From: Trichoderma breve
Taxonomy: Eukaryota; Ascomycota; Sordariomycetes; Hypocreales; Hypocreaceae
Length of the DNA stretch: 64,000 nucleotides
Direction: 5' to 3'
Assembly (NCBI RefSeq): GCF_028502605.1
Contig: NC_079233.1
Span: 3,658,001-3,722,000 of the forward strand
Positions 35,701 to 47,598 of this stretch are shown piece after piece; position 1 is the first letter of the stretch; the number at the start of each line of letters is the position of its first letter. The notes beneath the pieces were generated by a model. That model was not told the DNA's origin. It searched no databases and saw only the letters and a program-made list of their open reading frames with translations. A program made the translations under genes and the position numbers.

Positions 35701-38700
35701 TCGGAAAGGCCCTTTTTTTTCGGCCTCCACAAACCACGAAGCGGCCACTCGAATGCTTATTCATGATGCCATTTTCTGCATCTATCAAAGACAGTGCAAG
35801 GGGACTTGCATATTGCCGCAGCACTCACACTTCGCTGATAGGATAGGCTGACAGAAGGGCCCGCATGATTGGAGCATTGGCCAAAGGCAATTGAACGCCA
35901 CGAGATTCTTTTTTTGTGACCAAGTCCTGCAGTCACGTATACTGTGCATCCTTTGGTGCATCTGCTGCAGGTTCCGGCAATGTACGAAATAGTAGCCCCA
36001 TGAGCGCGGATATGGAGACGCGTCTGCGGCGTGCTCCCATTTGCTCTTTTTTTTTCTTCGCCATTTTGACGTGCTGCATGCTCCATCACGACGCCTCTTT
36101 TTGGCGTCCGCTGCAATGGCGCGAACTAAGTACGGGGTACATCGTGCCCGAACCGACTACATGCTGGCACGACTAAGAACTGTACTCGTACTAGCACTTG
36201 GTAGCAGCAGCAAGCTTGTGAGGACGAGCGTTTGACGCCCCCCCTCCGAGCATACCTATCTAGACTCCATACGATACTCACACTCCGTAGTGCATCAGTC
36301 CGGAGCACGGGAAGCTCTAGGTGGTTGATTCGCAGTCTTAGACCCGATGAGGCGGATAACAGGCTCCAGAGGCTAGTAGCTCTTCTGATACCACGGCGGA
36401 CACAGGTTTGTTCAGCCAAGGGTCGTACTAGCAGGCCTCCACTCGGTGCTCTGAAGAGTTTTTGCATTGCGTGCAGTATGAGAGCCAGCAAGAGCATGAT
36501 GAGCTCTACAACTTTAAATCAATACACACACGCCATCGTCAAGCTTCAGATAGAAAGAAGAAAAGAAAAAGAAAACCCCATCCGCCGCACAAAAGAGAAC
36601 GGCATTAAGCCTTTCCCCACCGCGTTTAAAGCAGACGCCACCAAGAGCTCCGAAAAGCACCAAAGAAAAAAAACGGAGAAGTTGTTTCCTCTTTGGGAGA
36701 GCTCTTCAGCCTCGTTTCGTCCTTACAATCTGACCATGCCGAATGAGGAACGCTTCTAGAATGAAAAGAAGCATTTAGCTCCAAAGTACAAGTTTAATGC
36801 TCCCTTTGTGACGTTTTAGTGCACAGGCTTGTGCTATGAATAGTTCCGATTTAAGCATTAGTGCTGGCATTAAGTCGAACAAAAGCCGTTGCTGTGTTTT
36901 AGATAATTACTTGTATCCCGCAGTATACGAGTATGTAGACTTCTACGATTATTACAAGAAGATGCACCGCTACGACGCTGTAAAAATCTTTACTCCAATA
37001 CGTCAGAGTACATGTCAGTATGGCCCCAACCCGTCACCCAACGCTCAACCAAGAGCGAAAAAAAAAGAAGAAAGAATTTGCATCCTCCAGACAACCAAAT
37101 GCCGAAATACCCACAAATCTTGACTTTCATTCAACGTTTTTTTCTTTCTTCTTCCCTTTTTCGCCATCTGCTGCAGGAGTAGTGCGGGTTTTTCGGCTCG
37201 TTCATTAGACAACCGTACGGAGGAGTTTTGCTAGTATGGAGCTGCTTAGGTAGGTTTTTTTTTCCCTGCGCTTTGCACGGGCCTCAAGGATCCGTCTGGA
37301 CGCCCCCCTCGACTGGGGCTCTTCGCATTTCGGCATAATACCGTACAGTACAGACTTCAAAGCACTAAGAGCCATCCACCACGCGCCATCAATTGCAAGG
37401 GCATCCATCCACTGCCGAGAAATAGAGTGAAGACAAAAAGACGAAGAAAAAAAATTCTATTCACCCCTCACTTGCAGAGTTTCATTTTCCACTTTAAAGC
37501 TTGCCGGTGATGGGTTCTCTCCCTACCGCAGGTTCTGCAGGAGAGGCTAAGCACATATGCATGTGTAACAATTTGGGTAAAGTGCTTGCATCCACACTCC
37601 CTTCTGAACGCAAGGTACAAACCTTCATGACACCACGCCTCTTTTTGTCATTATTTTTCTCTACCAGTAAAGAGGAGTGATACTACGAGTAATCTAATCT
37701 ACATGATTGTACCCCTAGTAAAATCGCCAATGGCTTCTCCATTGATACCATGTACTCGGCACCAACCATTCAAATTGCGTCGCACAGTGCTTTGGACCAC
37801 CGACTACCTTAGGCAGGCAGACACAACGGAGGGCGACAGATACCCGAAACTAGGTAGCAAGTTGAGACAAAATTACGCTTCCCCGGGCCCAGGGTGTTTT
37901 ATAAAAAGAAGAAGAAACAAGAACAAAGGGAACCAAAGAGCGGCAGTGTCTTGTCTTCCTTGCTTTGCGAATTGTTTGATATGTGAGAAGGTCTTATATT
38001 AGACAGAATTTCCTTTGAAACGCACAAGGTCTCGCGGAACGCAAGGCTATCCCTCCCGGTGAGTCGACACAGCCTCGTTTTTGGAACGCAGTCTTGATGC
38101 TTGCTGGGTTTAACAAGTAAGGAGTATTTGAACTGAGTAACATAATATTTTCATCGACAAAGCACGGGGTAGAAATGACGAATACTCGTAGCTCTCTAGC
38201 GGACCCGACTGCAGTACGAGTGCAGCACGTCAAAAAGGGATGCAGTTCGTCCGGATGGTGGAGCCATACCTGCTGGTACAGAGAACCGGGTTCTTGGCTA
38301 CGTGTAGATACTGTACAGTACATTCTGTACATTACGAGTAGTTGTAACGCAGCTTGAAGATTCTTCCATTGGGATTGACCAGTGAGAAGCTCTTGCCTGC
38401 ATCTTCTCCAATGGATCTGCGAGCTTCAGCGGTGCTCCGATACTTGCTGCTGCTAGCAAAAAAACGTCGGGCGAACTCCCCCACCCTACTAAGCTATCCG
38501 CATGTGGCTTGTACTGTAATACTTTGGAGGGTGTTGGTCCAGCAAAAGCTGGCCCTCGCTCCAGTCAATGCAATTTACTCATGAGAATAACTCATCCATA
38601 GGAAAAAGTGATGCACAAAAGGGAGTGAATCTTGCTTTGCAAAACACCAAAGACAGCGATCGACACAGCCTCGCCGCAATTACCGGCAGCAAACGTGGCA

Positions 38701-41700
38701 AAAGAGCTCCTCATTTCGTCCCGGCAATTGCCTGAGACCTTCGCCTTGCTTTATTTCAAACAAAGGGCCTTGCTCTCCCTACGCCCGCGTAACACGAACG
38801 GCATGTTAGGCGATATTGAAGAGTCGCAGTTTACGAGCGCACGTAATATCCAATCGAATGCGCCACCATACAGGCCTAGTTCGAATCTTGAGAGATATTT
38901 TCGGCCCAAAGGGAAGGGCATTTGTACGTGAAACCAGAGGGAGGTGTCGAAACAAGTTCTGCCTTGGCCTTTTGGGACGGGCAAAACCTCCGACGCAGCG
39001 CCGCTCTTTGAGTTGGGAAGTTAGCAGTAGAGTACTAGGTAGGTAGTATTAGTGAAATATGGCGGCTTCAGAAGAGGCCAATAGCGAAATGAGGCACCAA
39101 GCCCCATGCCCGTGCTATCGAATCTTGTGGCTTTTTCCCGCCCAACTTGCTCCCTTCTTTATCTAGCTGGATGCGAAGGATCAACCTTGGAAGAGAGAGT
39201 AGCCGGGTTCAAGGTTGGTTAGACGTGCGAGTTTGCAGTGTTCGGCTCGTCCTTGCTTTAAAAAGGCCCATTGCCTGAAGCGGATATTCTGATCGTCGCA
39301 AAGTCAAATTTCGGACGGACCACTTGTTCCCCGCGAGACAAACGGGGTCTGGTTTCAGTGGACGGCCTTTGTTGCTGATCCAAACGAACCACAGCTGATT
39401 TGCCCTTTGACGAAGTTCTTGACCGATGGCAATTCTTGGACGGTATCGATTATCTTGCGTCAAACAGCTGCCTATTGAGATCTCTGCACCAAATAAGGGC
39501 GTGTACATGGAGATGCAATGCGCGTCAGCTCTTGATGCGCTGCCGTCCGTCGCAATGCACGACGTGATTGGGGACGCCGTCTGCCGAAAGCGCGAGATTG
39601 GGATGACCGATGTTCCAATATGGTATCATTCAGCAACGTCAGATTGCCACTGCGCTCCGCGTTGGTTCGTCGTGTTCCTGAGGTCCACTCTCTCTGTCTC
39701 TTTCTCTTACCCTAAACTCCCAGGCGTCGAGCGAGTGAGGGGTAAGACGAAAAGGCATTGGATGGCATCGAATCCTCCCCCTCCAAGCGATTACCTAGCA
39801 TTGCAGACTCAGCCTGAAATGGACGTAGTTGAGCCTCCAAGATTTGAACGGGGACTGGGAGGAAGCGAAAATGCGACTCTCCACCCAGCCCTACTACCTC
39901 GAAGACCCGTCTCCAAATCTCAAATCAAATCACAGCGCAGGAAAAAGACATTGTAGTGCTGATGCGAAGAAATGGGCGTGGGGTGGGTTTGGGATTTTGG
40001 GGTTTCATTTGATCCGGGAAAGTCGCGTTGCCGCGTTTAATTGGGCGAGGCCCGGAGATGCGCGCGTTGAGCATTGATTAAATCTCACACAAACAAGAGA
40101 GGAAAAGGACGCGCCGCCCGTCCCCCCCTTCGAGCCTTTTGACTGCAAAGGCCATCGCGTTTGCCTTTTCGATGGCGTGCGAAGCCGTCGATCTTGGCTT
40201 TTGGTGTCGGCCGTGTTTCCCTCCTGGGAAGCCCAAGTCGTGAGAAAGCCAGTCTCACTTGCGTGACACCCGCGGGTTGTTAGTGGAAAATCGGAGAGTA
40301 AGCGAAATCTGCAAATGCCCATTCATCCAGCAAATAGGCGAGAAGGTGTTCTAAATACGGCGCTGTTGAAGATGCAGGCCCCAAAATTGGAACACCTCGA
40401 GCACCTGTGCATCAACATGCAGCGGATCTCATGCTAGCCGGCGCAAATCGTCATCTTGCCTGAGTCGTCTCCCTCAATAGAGTCGTTGGATTGTTGCATT
40501 GCATTGTATGTTCTCCCATTCCGCTCTGTGCTCGCATTCGGCTTGCAGGGATACGGCATCCTGAAGGGCAGCGATAAAGAGGCAAAAAAAAAAAGTGTCC
40601 CGTGCATGGAATGACAGGCAAAAGCCTCAATTTCGATACCATTCCCGTGCCTGACCAAACCTTGATCGAGGGATGCATGTAACAAATTTTTCTTTTCTCA
40701 TATGATTCATCCTGTTTTGAGGCGAATGTAGGGAACGACCTGTGACTGTGTCAGATACTGGCCATGACATTGGACCGTAATCTATCAGTTATCCCCGAGT
40801 CTCAGACCATTGAAGCTTCGTCAGAAAAAGGCCAGGACCCAAGGCATGGGTATCCCGACTTTAGAGTTTAGGAAGCTCAGACGATGCGCCCTGTCCCACT
40901 GTTTCCGCCCATGCATGTACGGATACAGGCAGCACATGTAAAAAGTAAGAGCTCATTATGCTATGGAAACACCACGTAATACTCTAGGTATATTGAAGAG
41001 TCCCAATAGGTCAATACTTGTAGTTGGTCTGGTGATTTGCATCTGATTTGGGTCTGATTTGCATCTCGGTGGCAGCGACATCACCCGTTTGACACATGCG
41101 AATAAGCTGAGAGGCGTCCTCATGGATTCTCATACAGGCACTCCGTGCTATTACTATTACATGTCCATATTACTGCGTCCCGCTGGCTACTCCGTACTTG
41201 GCCCAAGTAGGAGCTCGTACCTGCTAATTCATGCACGGTGTTTGCATTCGCGGGGAGATTAAGACGAGCCCGGCTTTTATTCTTGGGCTGTTGGCATGCT
41301 CGTTGGCCGGTGCGGGGTGTGATCTAGTAGAGATCAAACCTGCCAGGGCCTCGGGCTAGTCTTTGCTGGACTGGCAAGACTGGGTAAAGCAACTCAGCAA
41401 ATCCATTGCATGTAGCCTGATGAGCGCAGTTTCATGAAGACCGGCCCCCGTGTGCTCCTTGCTGGTAGGCGAGGACTCCCGGCACGCTGGCCCTTATATT
41501 ACGACAGGCCGAATTTAGAAACAAGTCTTGCAAGGGAAATCTGCAACATTTCGTCTCCTTGCCGCGACACTCCGTATGTAGCCAAGTACAGGCCACCACC
41601 ACGGCTCTGAGCCTGTCCAGCCCTATCACCCAGCTTCAGATCCATCACGCTAAAGCCCAGACTGACTCCTTCGGGCTTGATTGAACAACGAAACTTGAAC

Positions 41701-44700
41701 TGCTCAACGAAGCACCTCTGGCACCCCATCCAAGGCATCTCCAAGGCACGTGAGGTAAGTACTCAGGTACGAAGCCTGTCCAGGTGCAGGTACCTGCGTT
41801 TTACAGTTTGCGGGCGCTGTGCTCGGTCCAACTTACATGCCAGTACTCGCGCATGGAGGCAAACAAGCGTCAGGAACCTGCCCTGACAAATATGCTCTGT
41901 AACAAAGTCTAATCGCTGGTACCTTGGAACGTGATCCAACGCCTCAACTTTGTTTCTGTGTAAGATAAGAAAATCGTGTGGTGTCGTGCATGTCCTGGCC
42001 GTTCTTGTTCCTGTCAAGACGGGACAAGCTATTGAAGTGAACAGGTACTTGTACATGTAATCGTACAGTATTAGCGCTCTCCTTGCAGTCAATCATTACT
42101 CGATCTGGGAGGCATCCGCTGCTTGCTTTCGCTCCTCTCGGGGCGATGCATTTACGGGCTCGGCTATGATGTAACTGATGAACAAAACTCGGCGAAGCTG
42201 TCGATTGGCGGTCTGCTTTGGTACTGCGCCCAATCCAGCAATGATGATTGCCCGGATAGGAGCTGATTGTCTGGCGGGATTCTCAAGTGACGATTCAAAT
42301 GCAACAGCACGGCCCCCAAGAGGCAGCCTCCCACAGTCCGGCAGGCCGGGTTGATTGGTGAGAGGGATTCATGACATGCATTAATTGAATGGATTCCCGA
42401 CAGTCGTGCAGAAAAGCGCGTCTGGACCGAGTGATTGGCTGGACACGATGCCTTGGTGGCGGCCCGGTCGAAGCGTTCGTCGCAGCACTACAACCACTAA
42501 TCGTCCACTAAATCTGTGCCCTGAGCGCGAGGCCGCTTCGACGTCTCAATTGTTTGCAATCAAATCAAACAGGCCAGCTCCATAGTTGCTTGGACGGTCT
42601 GGGCTGGGCTGTGCTCATAAGGGCATGCCGAGTGGCGCTATCGACAGAATACGGGGTATGGATATCGTGATGGACGCTATTACCAGTAGCAGCGTTGATG
42701 GTGCTGTTTCGACTAATGGCTGAATTGACTGGTTCTGGATGTGCTCACACGACGACGGCTGCCTTGTGAATGGCATGTTCATGATGCTAATCATAGGTCA
42801 GCAGCATCAACATCCTCAGACTTTCTCATGCAGACTAATATGATAATCAACTGCAGTCGAGAGGGATCAAATGCGCGGTCAAGACGCATCTTGAAGCATC
42901 GGCGATCAAATCACCAGTGAGCTACAGGGGCCGCACTAGGCAGCATCTCCGCATTTTCTGAAAGTGGCATCCGCCGACTGCACTTGTGATGCCGTTCGCT
43001 GCCCTTTTCTGATATCCATGGGATCCAAAGGCGCATCAGTGCCGCTCAGCTTCAGGCACAACCGCCTCTTGTCCCTTCTGTCACGTCTAGATACGGGTCC
43101 ATTTGGGAAGCGCGTGTCTTTCTGCGTCCGACGCATCACGGATCATGGATCATTTTCCAATCCCACTTGGCGCGAGCTCGGGGAAGCTGGAAATTTGACA
43201 GGGCCAACATGCAGCACCACGGGGGTCGTGTTCTTAGAAGGCCCGGGACACGTTCCATTAGACATTCCATAATAAGCGAAGCCTGCTCAAGATCCTGGAC
43301 ACGTCTATCGGTGTGCAAACGGCTGATGCTTTGCACGGGCTGTTTCTCCGCGAAAGACTGGCCACGTGCAAATTTCTCATTTCACGTCTTGAAGTTGAAT
43401 GTTTTATAGACATCCAATTTTGATAGTACCTGCTTGTACCTTGAATTTGATGGAGGTGTGCTCCACTCGCCTTCAAACTGCGGGCAACATGCGGCCTCAG
43501 CTAGCAAAAGTAAAAAGCTCGGTACGAAATAGTCGTCGTTAAGCTTTCGCAGCTTCTGTCAGAGTGCCTGGACATTTTGCCGCTTGTACCTGCAACGTAC
43601 ATACGGTAGGAGTTGAGTGGATGGGCCATCGGCTGCCACAAGCTCTTTTCCTGTCACGCGCAAGATGGAAATGGGTCTCTGACCTGGCAGACGGAGTGAG
43701 GCCCGATTCAGGGCCCAAAACAAACAACAGCAAGGCCCAATATCATGACCGGAATAATAAATAATACTTGCACATGTCAACATCAACAAGAGGCTTCGAC
43801 ATCAGGCCGCCCGTACGACGGCCTATGAGCTAGAAGATTTGATATTGTAGACACACAGCGGCCGAGTCGGCGACCACTCACCGTCTTGGAGGCCCAGCAA
43901 CGAATGCAGGAAAAGTCATGACGATATTATACATTGGTGTCAGTGCCGATTCGGTCTGCTTTGGGCGGTGCACAAGCCACAATTGCACCAAATATCTGGC
44001 CTTGGCGCGCTTTAGATGTGAGTGGGATATGTAATGAATGCATATGCATGAGGCACTACTCCGCATTGGAGGCGACAGGGGGGGTTCTTATCCGAAGAGC
44101 GAGTACAGGAACAAGCACTTTTTAACGTTGAGGCTATTGCGCATTTGCTGCTGGTAGTGGTGGTGGTGTTTGCTGCTGCATGTACTCCGTACAGAGTACC
44201 AACCCATTTGATTGATCCGATTGATCTCACATCTCAGCAGACGGACGACGCCGGTGCGCAAGTCTTGCCTTGCCTTGCCAGGCACCAGCACCGCCGCAAA
44301 TAAGAAGATAAAAAGGAAAACATTGGACGGATGGACGTTAATTGCCCAGTGCTGCTCATCACCAACATCAAACCGCTCCGTCGCCGAATTCAGGCCGAAT
44401 CCCTGCTTGCGTGGAACTGCCACTTGGATTGGAGAGCAGAAAAAAAGGGGGTTTCCGGGCGCCAAATCTCAGAGCGCACAGCACTTGTGGCCATTTCTCG
44501 TACCACGGCCCTCGTCAGCAGCGACACCGCCTTTGTCAGGACGCACGCACGCACGGTTTGATTGATGGGGATGGGAGCAATCAAACGACTGCAAGAAGAA
44601 ATTGGCTGTGCAGCGCTGGATAATACTGTATTACTGTCCTCGTACAGACAGACCTACTACCTGCCTTACCTAGCATATGTAGGGAGGAAAATGTCTGCAC

Positions 44701-44750
44701 TCGTGAAAAATAAAAGTACATACTAGTATTGATATTCACTGTTCACTCAA
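29721..44750. other. 15-kb gene-poor block
   Basis: No frame in either direction resembles a known protein. The longest (about 237 residues on the minus strand at 29904-30617; 175-176 residues elsewhere) have Cys/Ser/Arg-rich, non-domain-like composition and no splice partners. Base composition is not AT-rich, so this is not a strongly RIP-mutated repeat. No terminal repeats or transposase or reverse-transcriptase motifs were seen. The block is enriched for the 8-mer TACGAGTA/TACTCGTA and for TACTCCGTA/TACGGAGTA. It could hold regulatory DNA, long non-coding RNA genes, or genes too diverged to recognise. Confidence 0.5.
29894..38340. repeat. Dispersed TACGAGTA / TACTCGTA motif cluster
   Basis: Exact copies found by eye start at 29894, 30887, 35119, 35139 (reverse form), 36183 (reverse), 36926, 37684, 38183 (reverse) and 38333. 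The two forms are reverse complements of each other. Chance expectation for both words in 8.4 kb is below one. Five further copies lie elsewhere in non-coding DNA (8944, 18086, 19530, 25261, 50071); none was seen in coding exons. Confidence 0.7.
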
Positions 44751-45057
44751 GGCCAGCGGAAACAGGCTATTGGAGACTGTCTCGTTTGGCATTGTGTTGT
44801 TTGGGAACCGCCTTGCCTCGTCGATGCACTTCCTCATTTGCTGTAGAATAGGTATAAACCTGCGTGCACAAGTATTTAGGCGGGATTATGAGGATTATCC
44901 CCTATCATCGTCGTTTTGTGCAGACTCGGGGGGTGTTTGTTGTGTTGTTGTGCGCGTCTACGGAGTATTGATTGTCCCCTCGCATTATTCGACCTTAATT
45001 CGCAAACACGACCCCGACGCACACACGTCCCCCGTACCGCATCCACGGATACAACAC

Positions 45058-45084
45058 GCATCGCATCACATCGCATCGCATCGC
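45058..45084. repeat. CATCG/CATCA pentamer repeat
   Basis: A short array of near-identical pentamers (cgcat, cacat, cgcat, cgcat) runs into GCCCA repeats at 45085-45095. It lies upstream of the cyclin promoter region. No function assigned. Confidence 0.5.
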
Positions 45085-45479
45085 AGCCCAGCCCAGTCCA
45101 GCGTTTGAAATGTTATGTAAACAATTACGATACAACCGCCAAACTCGATTCGTCCATAGCAGAAAAGCCTCCATGTCCCATCTCGCAACGGCACCCCCCT
45201 CCCACTGCCTTAGCTTAGCACCTCCAGCAGCAACTGGACCACTAACAACCACTCGCAGCTACGCACCCCCTTCGGCCTGGCTGGCTCACTCCCCCTGTAG
45301 CCGTCCAGCCCACACCACTCTCTCTGGACGCGGTCACTTCAGGCAAGGAAGATGGAAGAGCAAAAAAAGGCACAAGGACTGCGAGAGCCACTGCACTGGG
45401 GGCCGCCGGCTGGGGCTCTGGAACCACTGAACCACTGAGGAGCCCAGCAAGGGCCAGGCCAGACCCGGACGCATCCCAG

Positions 45480-45500
45480 GTTCCATGTTCCATGTTCCAT
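45480..45500. repeat. Three tandem copies of GTTCCAT
   Basis: A perfect 7-bp unit is repeated three times in the upstream region of the cyclin gene. No function assigned. Confidence 0.75.
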
Positions 45501-46154
45501 GCTGCTTGCTGCTCCACGCTGCGAGCTACTGTGCTGTACTTTACGTACCAGGTACGGAGCACAGGTGTAGCCGCACCGGTACCGTCCTGCCCTGCGCTGG
45601 CTGTACTCGCTACCTCCCTCCGCGGGTACCTCGCCGTACCCGACAGGGGGTCGCGGTGCTGCTAGCAAGCTCACAAGTGCGCTGCTCCAGACGTGCTCCA
45701 AGCGTGCTCCAAGCGTGGTACCTGTCTGCACGGGGCAAGTACTTGTACCGGGCGCATGTACCCAGTACGCAGCGCGCAGTACCTTAGTCCAGTCCCGTAC
45801 CGCTCAGCTCGTACCCTCACCCGCTCCTCTCGCTGCGCTGCGCTGCTGCTGCTGTGCCTCTCCAGTACCTACGGAGATTCCCTAGCTTTCGCATTACAGA
45901 TTGGCCCTGTCCAGTTAAAACTACCTCTCCTCCAGTCCTCTCTCTTTTCTTCCTCCTCCTCCTACCTCTTATCCCACCTCTTTTCCTCCCCTCTCTCTCT
46001 CTTCCCTATCCACTCATTCCCTCATCCATTCCACCGCTTCCTCTGCCGACCCTTAGAGTAGGTCGATTCAGGAGTTTTGGCCTTGGACTGAGGAGAATCG
46101 AATCCCCCGACCGGCTACCGCTCGAAGACGAACCCCCTTCTTCTGCGGCCCTCT

Positions 46155-46161
46155 TATAAAG
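46155..46161 (+). promoter_or_regulatory. TATAAAG, candidate TATA box for the cyclin gene
   Basis: TATAAAG is followed about 40 bp later by purine-rich DNA and CT-rich leader-like sequence. It is the best core-promoter match in the 1.5 kb before the cyclin start codon. Its use is not proven by sequence alone. Confidence 0.3.
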
Positions 46162-47598
46162 CAACTCCAAGGAGAAGCTCCGAGACGGAAGAGAGAGGAG
46201 AGGAATAAAAGTGAATCAAGGACTGGTATTTTTGGTTTTATTCACTGGCATTCTTCTATTCTTTCTTGCTTCCTCGTTGTCTTTTTTGGTGCCTGCTTTT
46301 TTTTTCTCCGCCTGGCCCTTTTCTCGCCAGAATTCCTTACCTCTAGCGACAAGGAATTTCCTCAACTCCTGGCTCGCCAACCGTTTTTTTTTTTTTTCTC
46401 GCCCTTTCGTTCTCCGGCCACTCACGAGACGATATCGAGAAGGATAGAAAGAAGGAAGAAGAAGATTTTTTCCGAGACTGCACATCGTAGACAGGCCCCA
46501 ATTGCTTTGTCTCGATCAAATCGCCCGGTTTCGTTGTTGAAATCTGCAGGATCTGGTTGCTTGGTGGATCTGACTTCAGTTCCCCGTCACCTTATCCTCG
46601 CCCAGCTTCCGCTTTTAAAAAGAGTCAGCCTCTTGACAATTTTTCCCACTCACCACCTCGTATGATTTAATCGTTACTTCCCACCGCCTTTCCGGTGTCC
46701 TTCCAGGTTCAAGGTGTTCGAGTGTGACAAAAGGTAAGGGCTTTTTCTTTTCTTCTTCGCTGCTTTGCTTTCTTTTCCCTTCTCTTCCTCCCATCAAATC
46801 AGCCTCGAGAATCGCCAGTATCCGCAGGCATAATTTAATATTCTGATGTGCGCTCCCTTCGACAGCTGCATACCCGAGCCCGCTCTCCGCATTCTCAGCA
46901 TCTGCTCCACAGCTGTGCTCGACTATCATTCGGTGCATTGCTCTGCGGGAGACGTTAACTCGTTGATCCCGCCAATTGCCCGAGGTGTCTCATTGACTAT
47001 CCTGTCACTGTCCCTTGTTTCCTCGTACGTGGCGGTAAGAGAGACCTCCCCCTGCTCGGTCCATCGCACCCTCGTGCCAATCCATCTTGCACCTCCATGC
47101 CAGCCAACCCCCCATTCAGTAAAGGGAGCGAGGCGGGTGGATTCATCCAGCTCAGGGGAAAGGCCTTTTCTGCGCCATATCATTTTCCGCCTCCATGTCT
47201 TGCGATGGCACTTCTATATCGGGCATTTTTGACTAACACCATTGGTTTTCTATTAGAGCTGTCGAGTCGGTCCCCTTGGTCGTCCTTGAACGGCGCCCCT
47301 TTTCCCCCGGTCCCTTTTGCGTTTTTCGATTGAATATCCAGTCTACATGCTCCCGGCTTTCTTCCCAGCCACAGTCACTCTTTTCCATTAGTTTTTTCAC
47401 CACGCTCCTTAATATCTTAATATCTTAATTCCTAGGGTGGCATTCACTCCTTGATACACCCAAGGCTCGCTCTTTTTTTTCAATAGTCTCTCCCACTCAA
47501 AGATTCCTGGAGAACTTGCCCGTCACTCTTTTAGACATAATCATCACACCGACAAAAACTAATTTTCACCATCCTGTTCGCCAACTTCATCCGACATC

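Larger units (their letters stand above)
44751..47598 (+). promoter_or_regulatory. Probable promoter and long leader of the G1/S cyclin gene
   Basis: From about 45.9 kb the plus strand becomes strongly CT-rich (45910-46045, 46230-46320, 46740-46790, 47460-47500), as in fungal promoters and leaders. A TATAAAG element is at 46155-46161. If used, it would give a leader of about 1.4 kb before the cyclin ATG at 47599, containing several upstream ATGs, including a 128-codon frame at 46846-47232. A gtaagg sequence at 46735 could be a leader-intron donor. Transcript boundaries are inference. Confidence 0.4.

Noticed and set aside
36232..36759. 175-codon plus-strand frame
   Set aside because: The Lys/Arg-rich 3' half comes from A-rich DNA; no domain or conserved motif.
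38878..38900. TTCGAAT sequence resembling a tRNA T-loop
   Set aside because: Flanking bases do not form the T-stem, and no acceptor, D or anticodon arms could be folded around it.
39426..39956. 176-codon plus-strand frame
   Set aside because: No recognisable domain, random-like composition, and no supporting splice structure.
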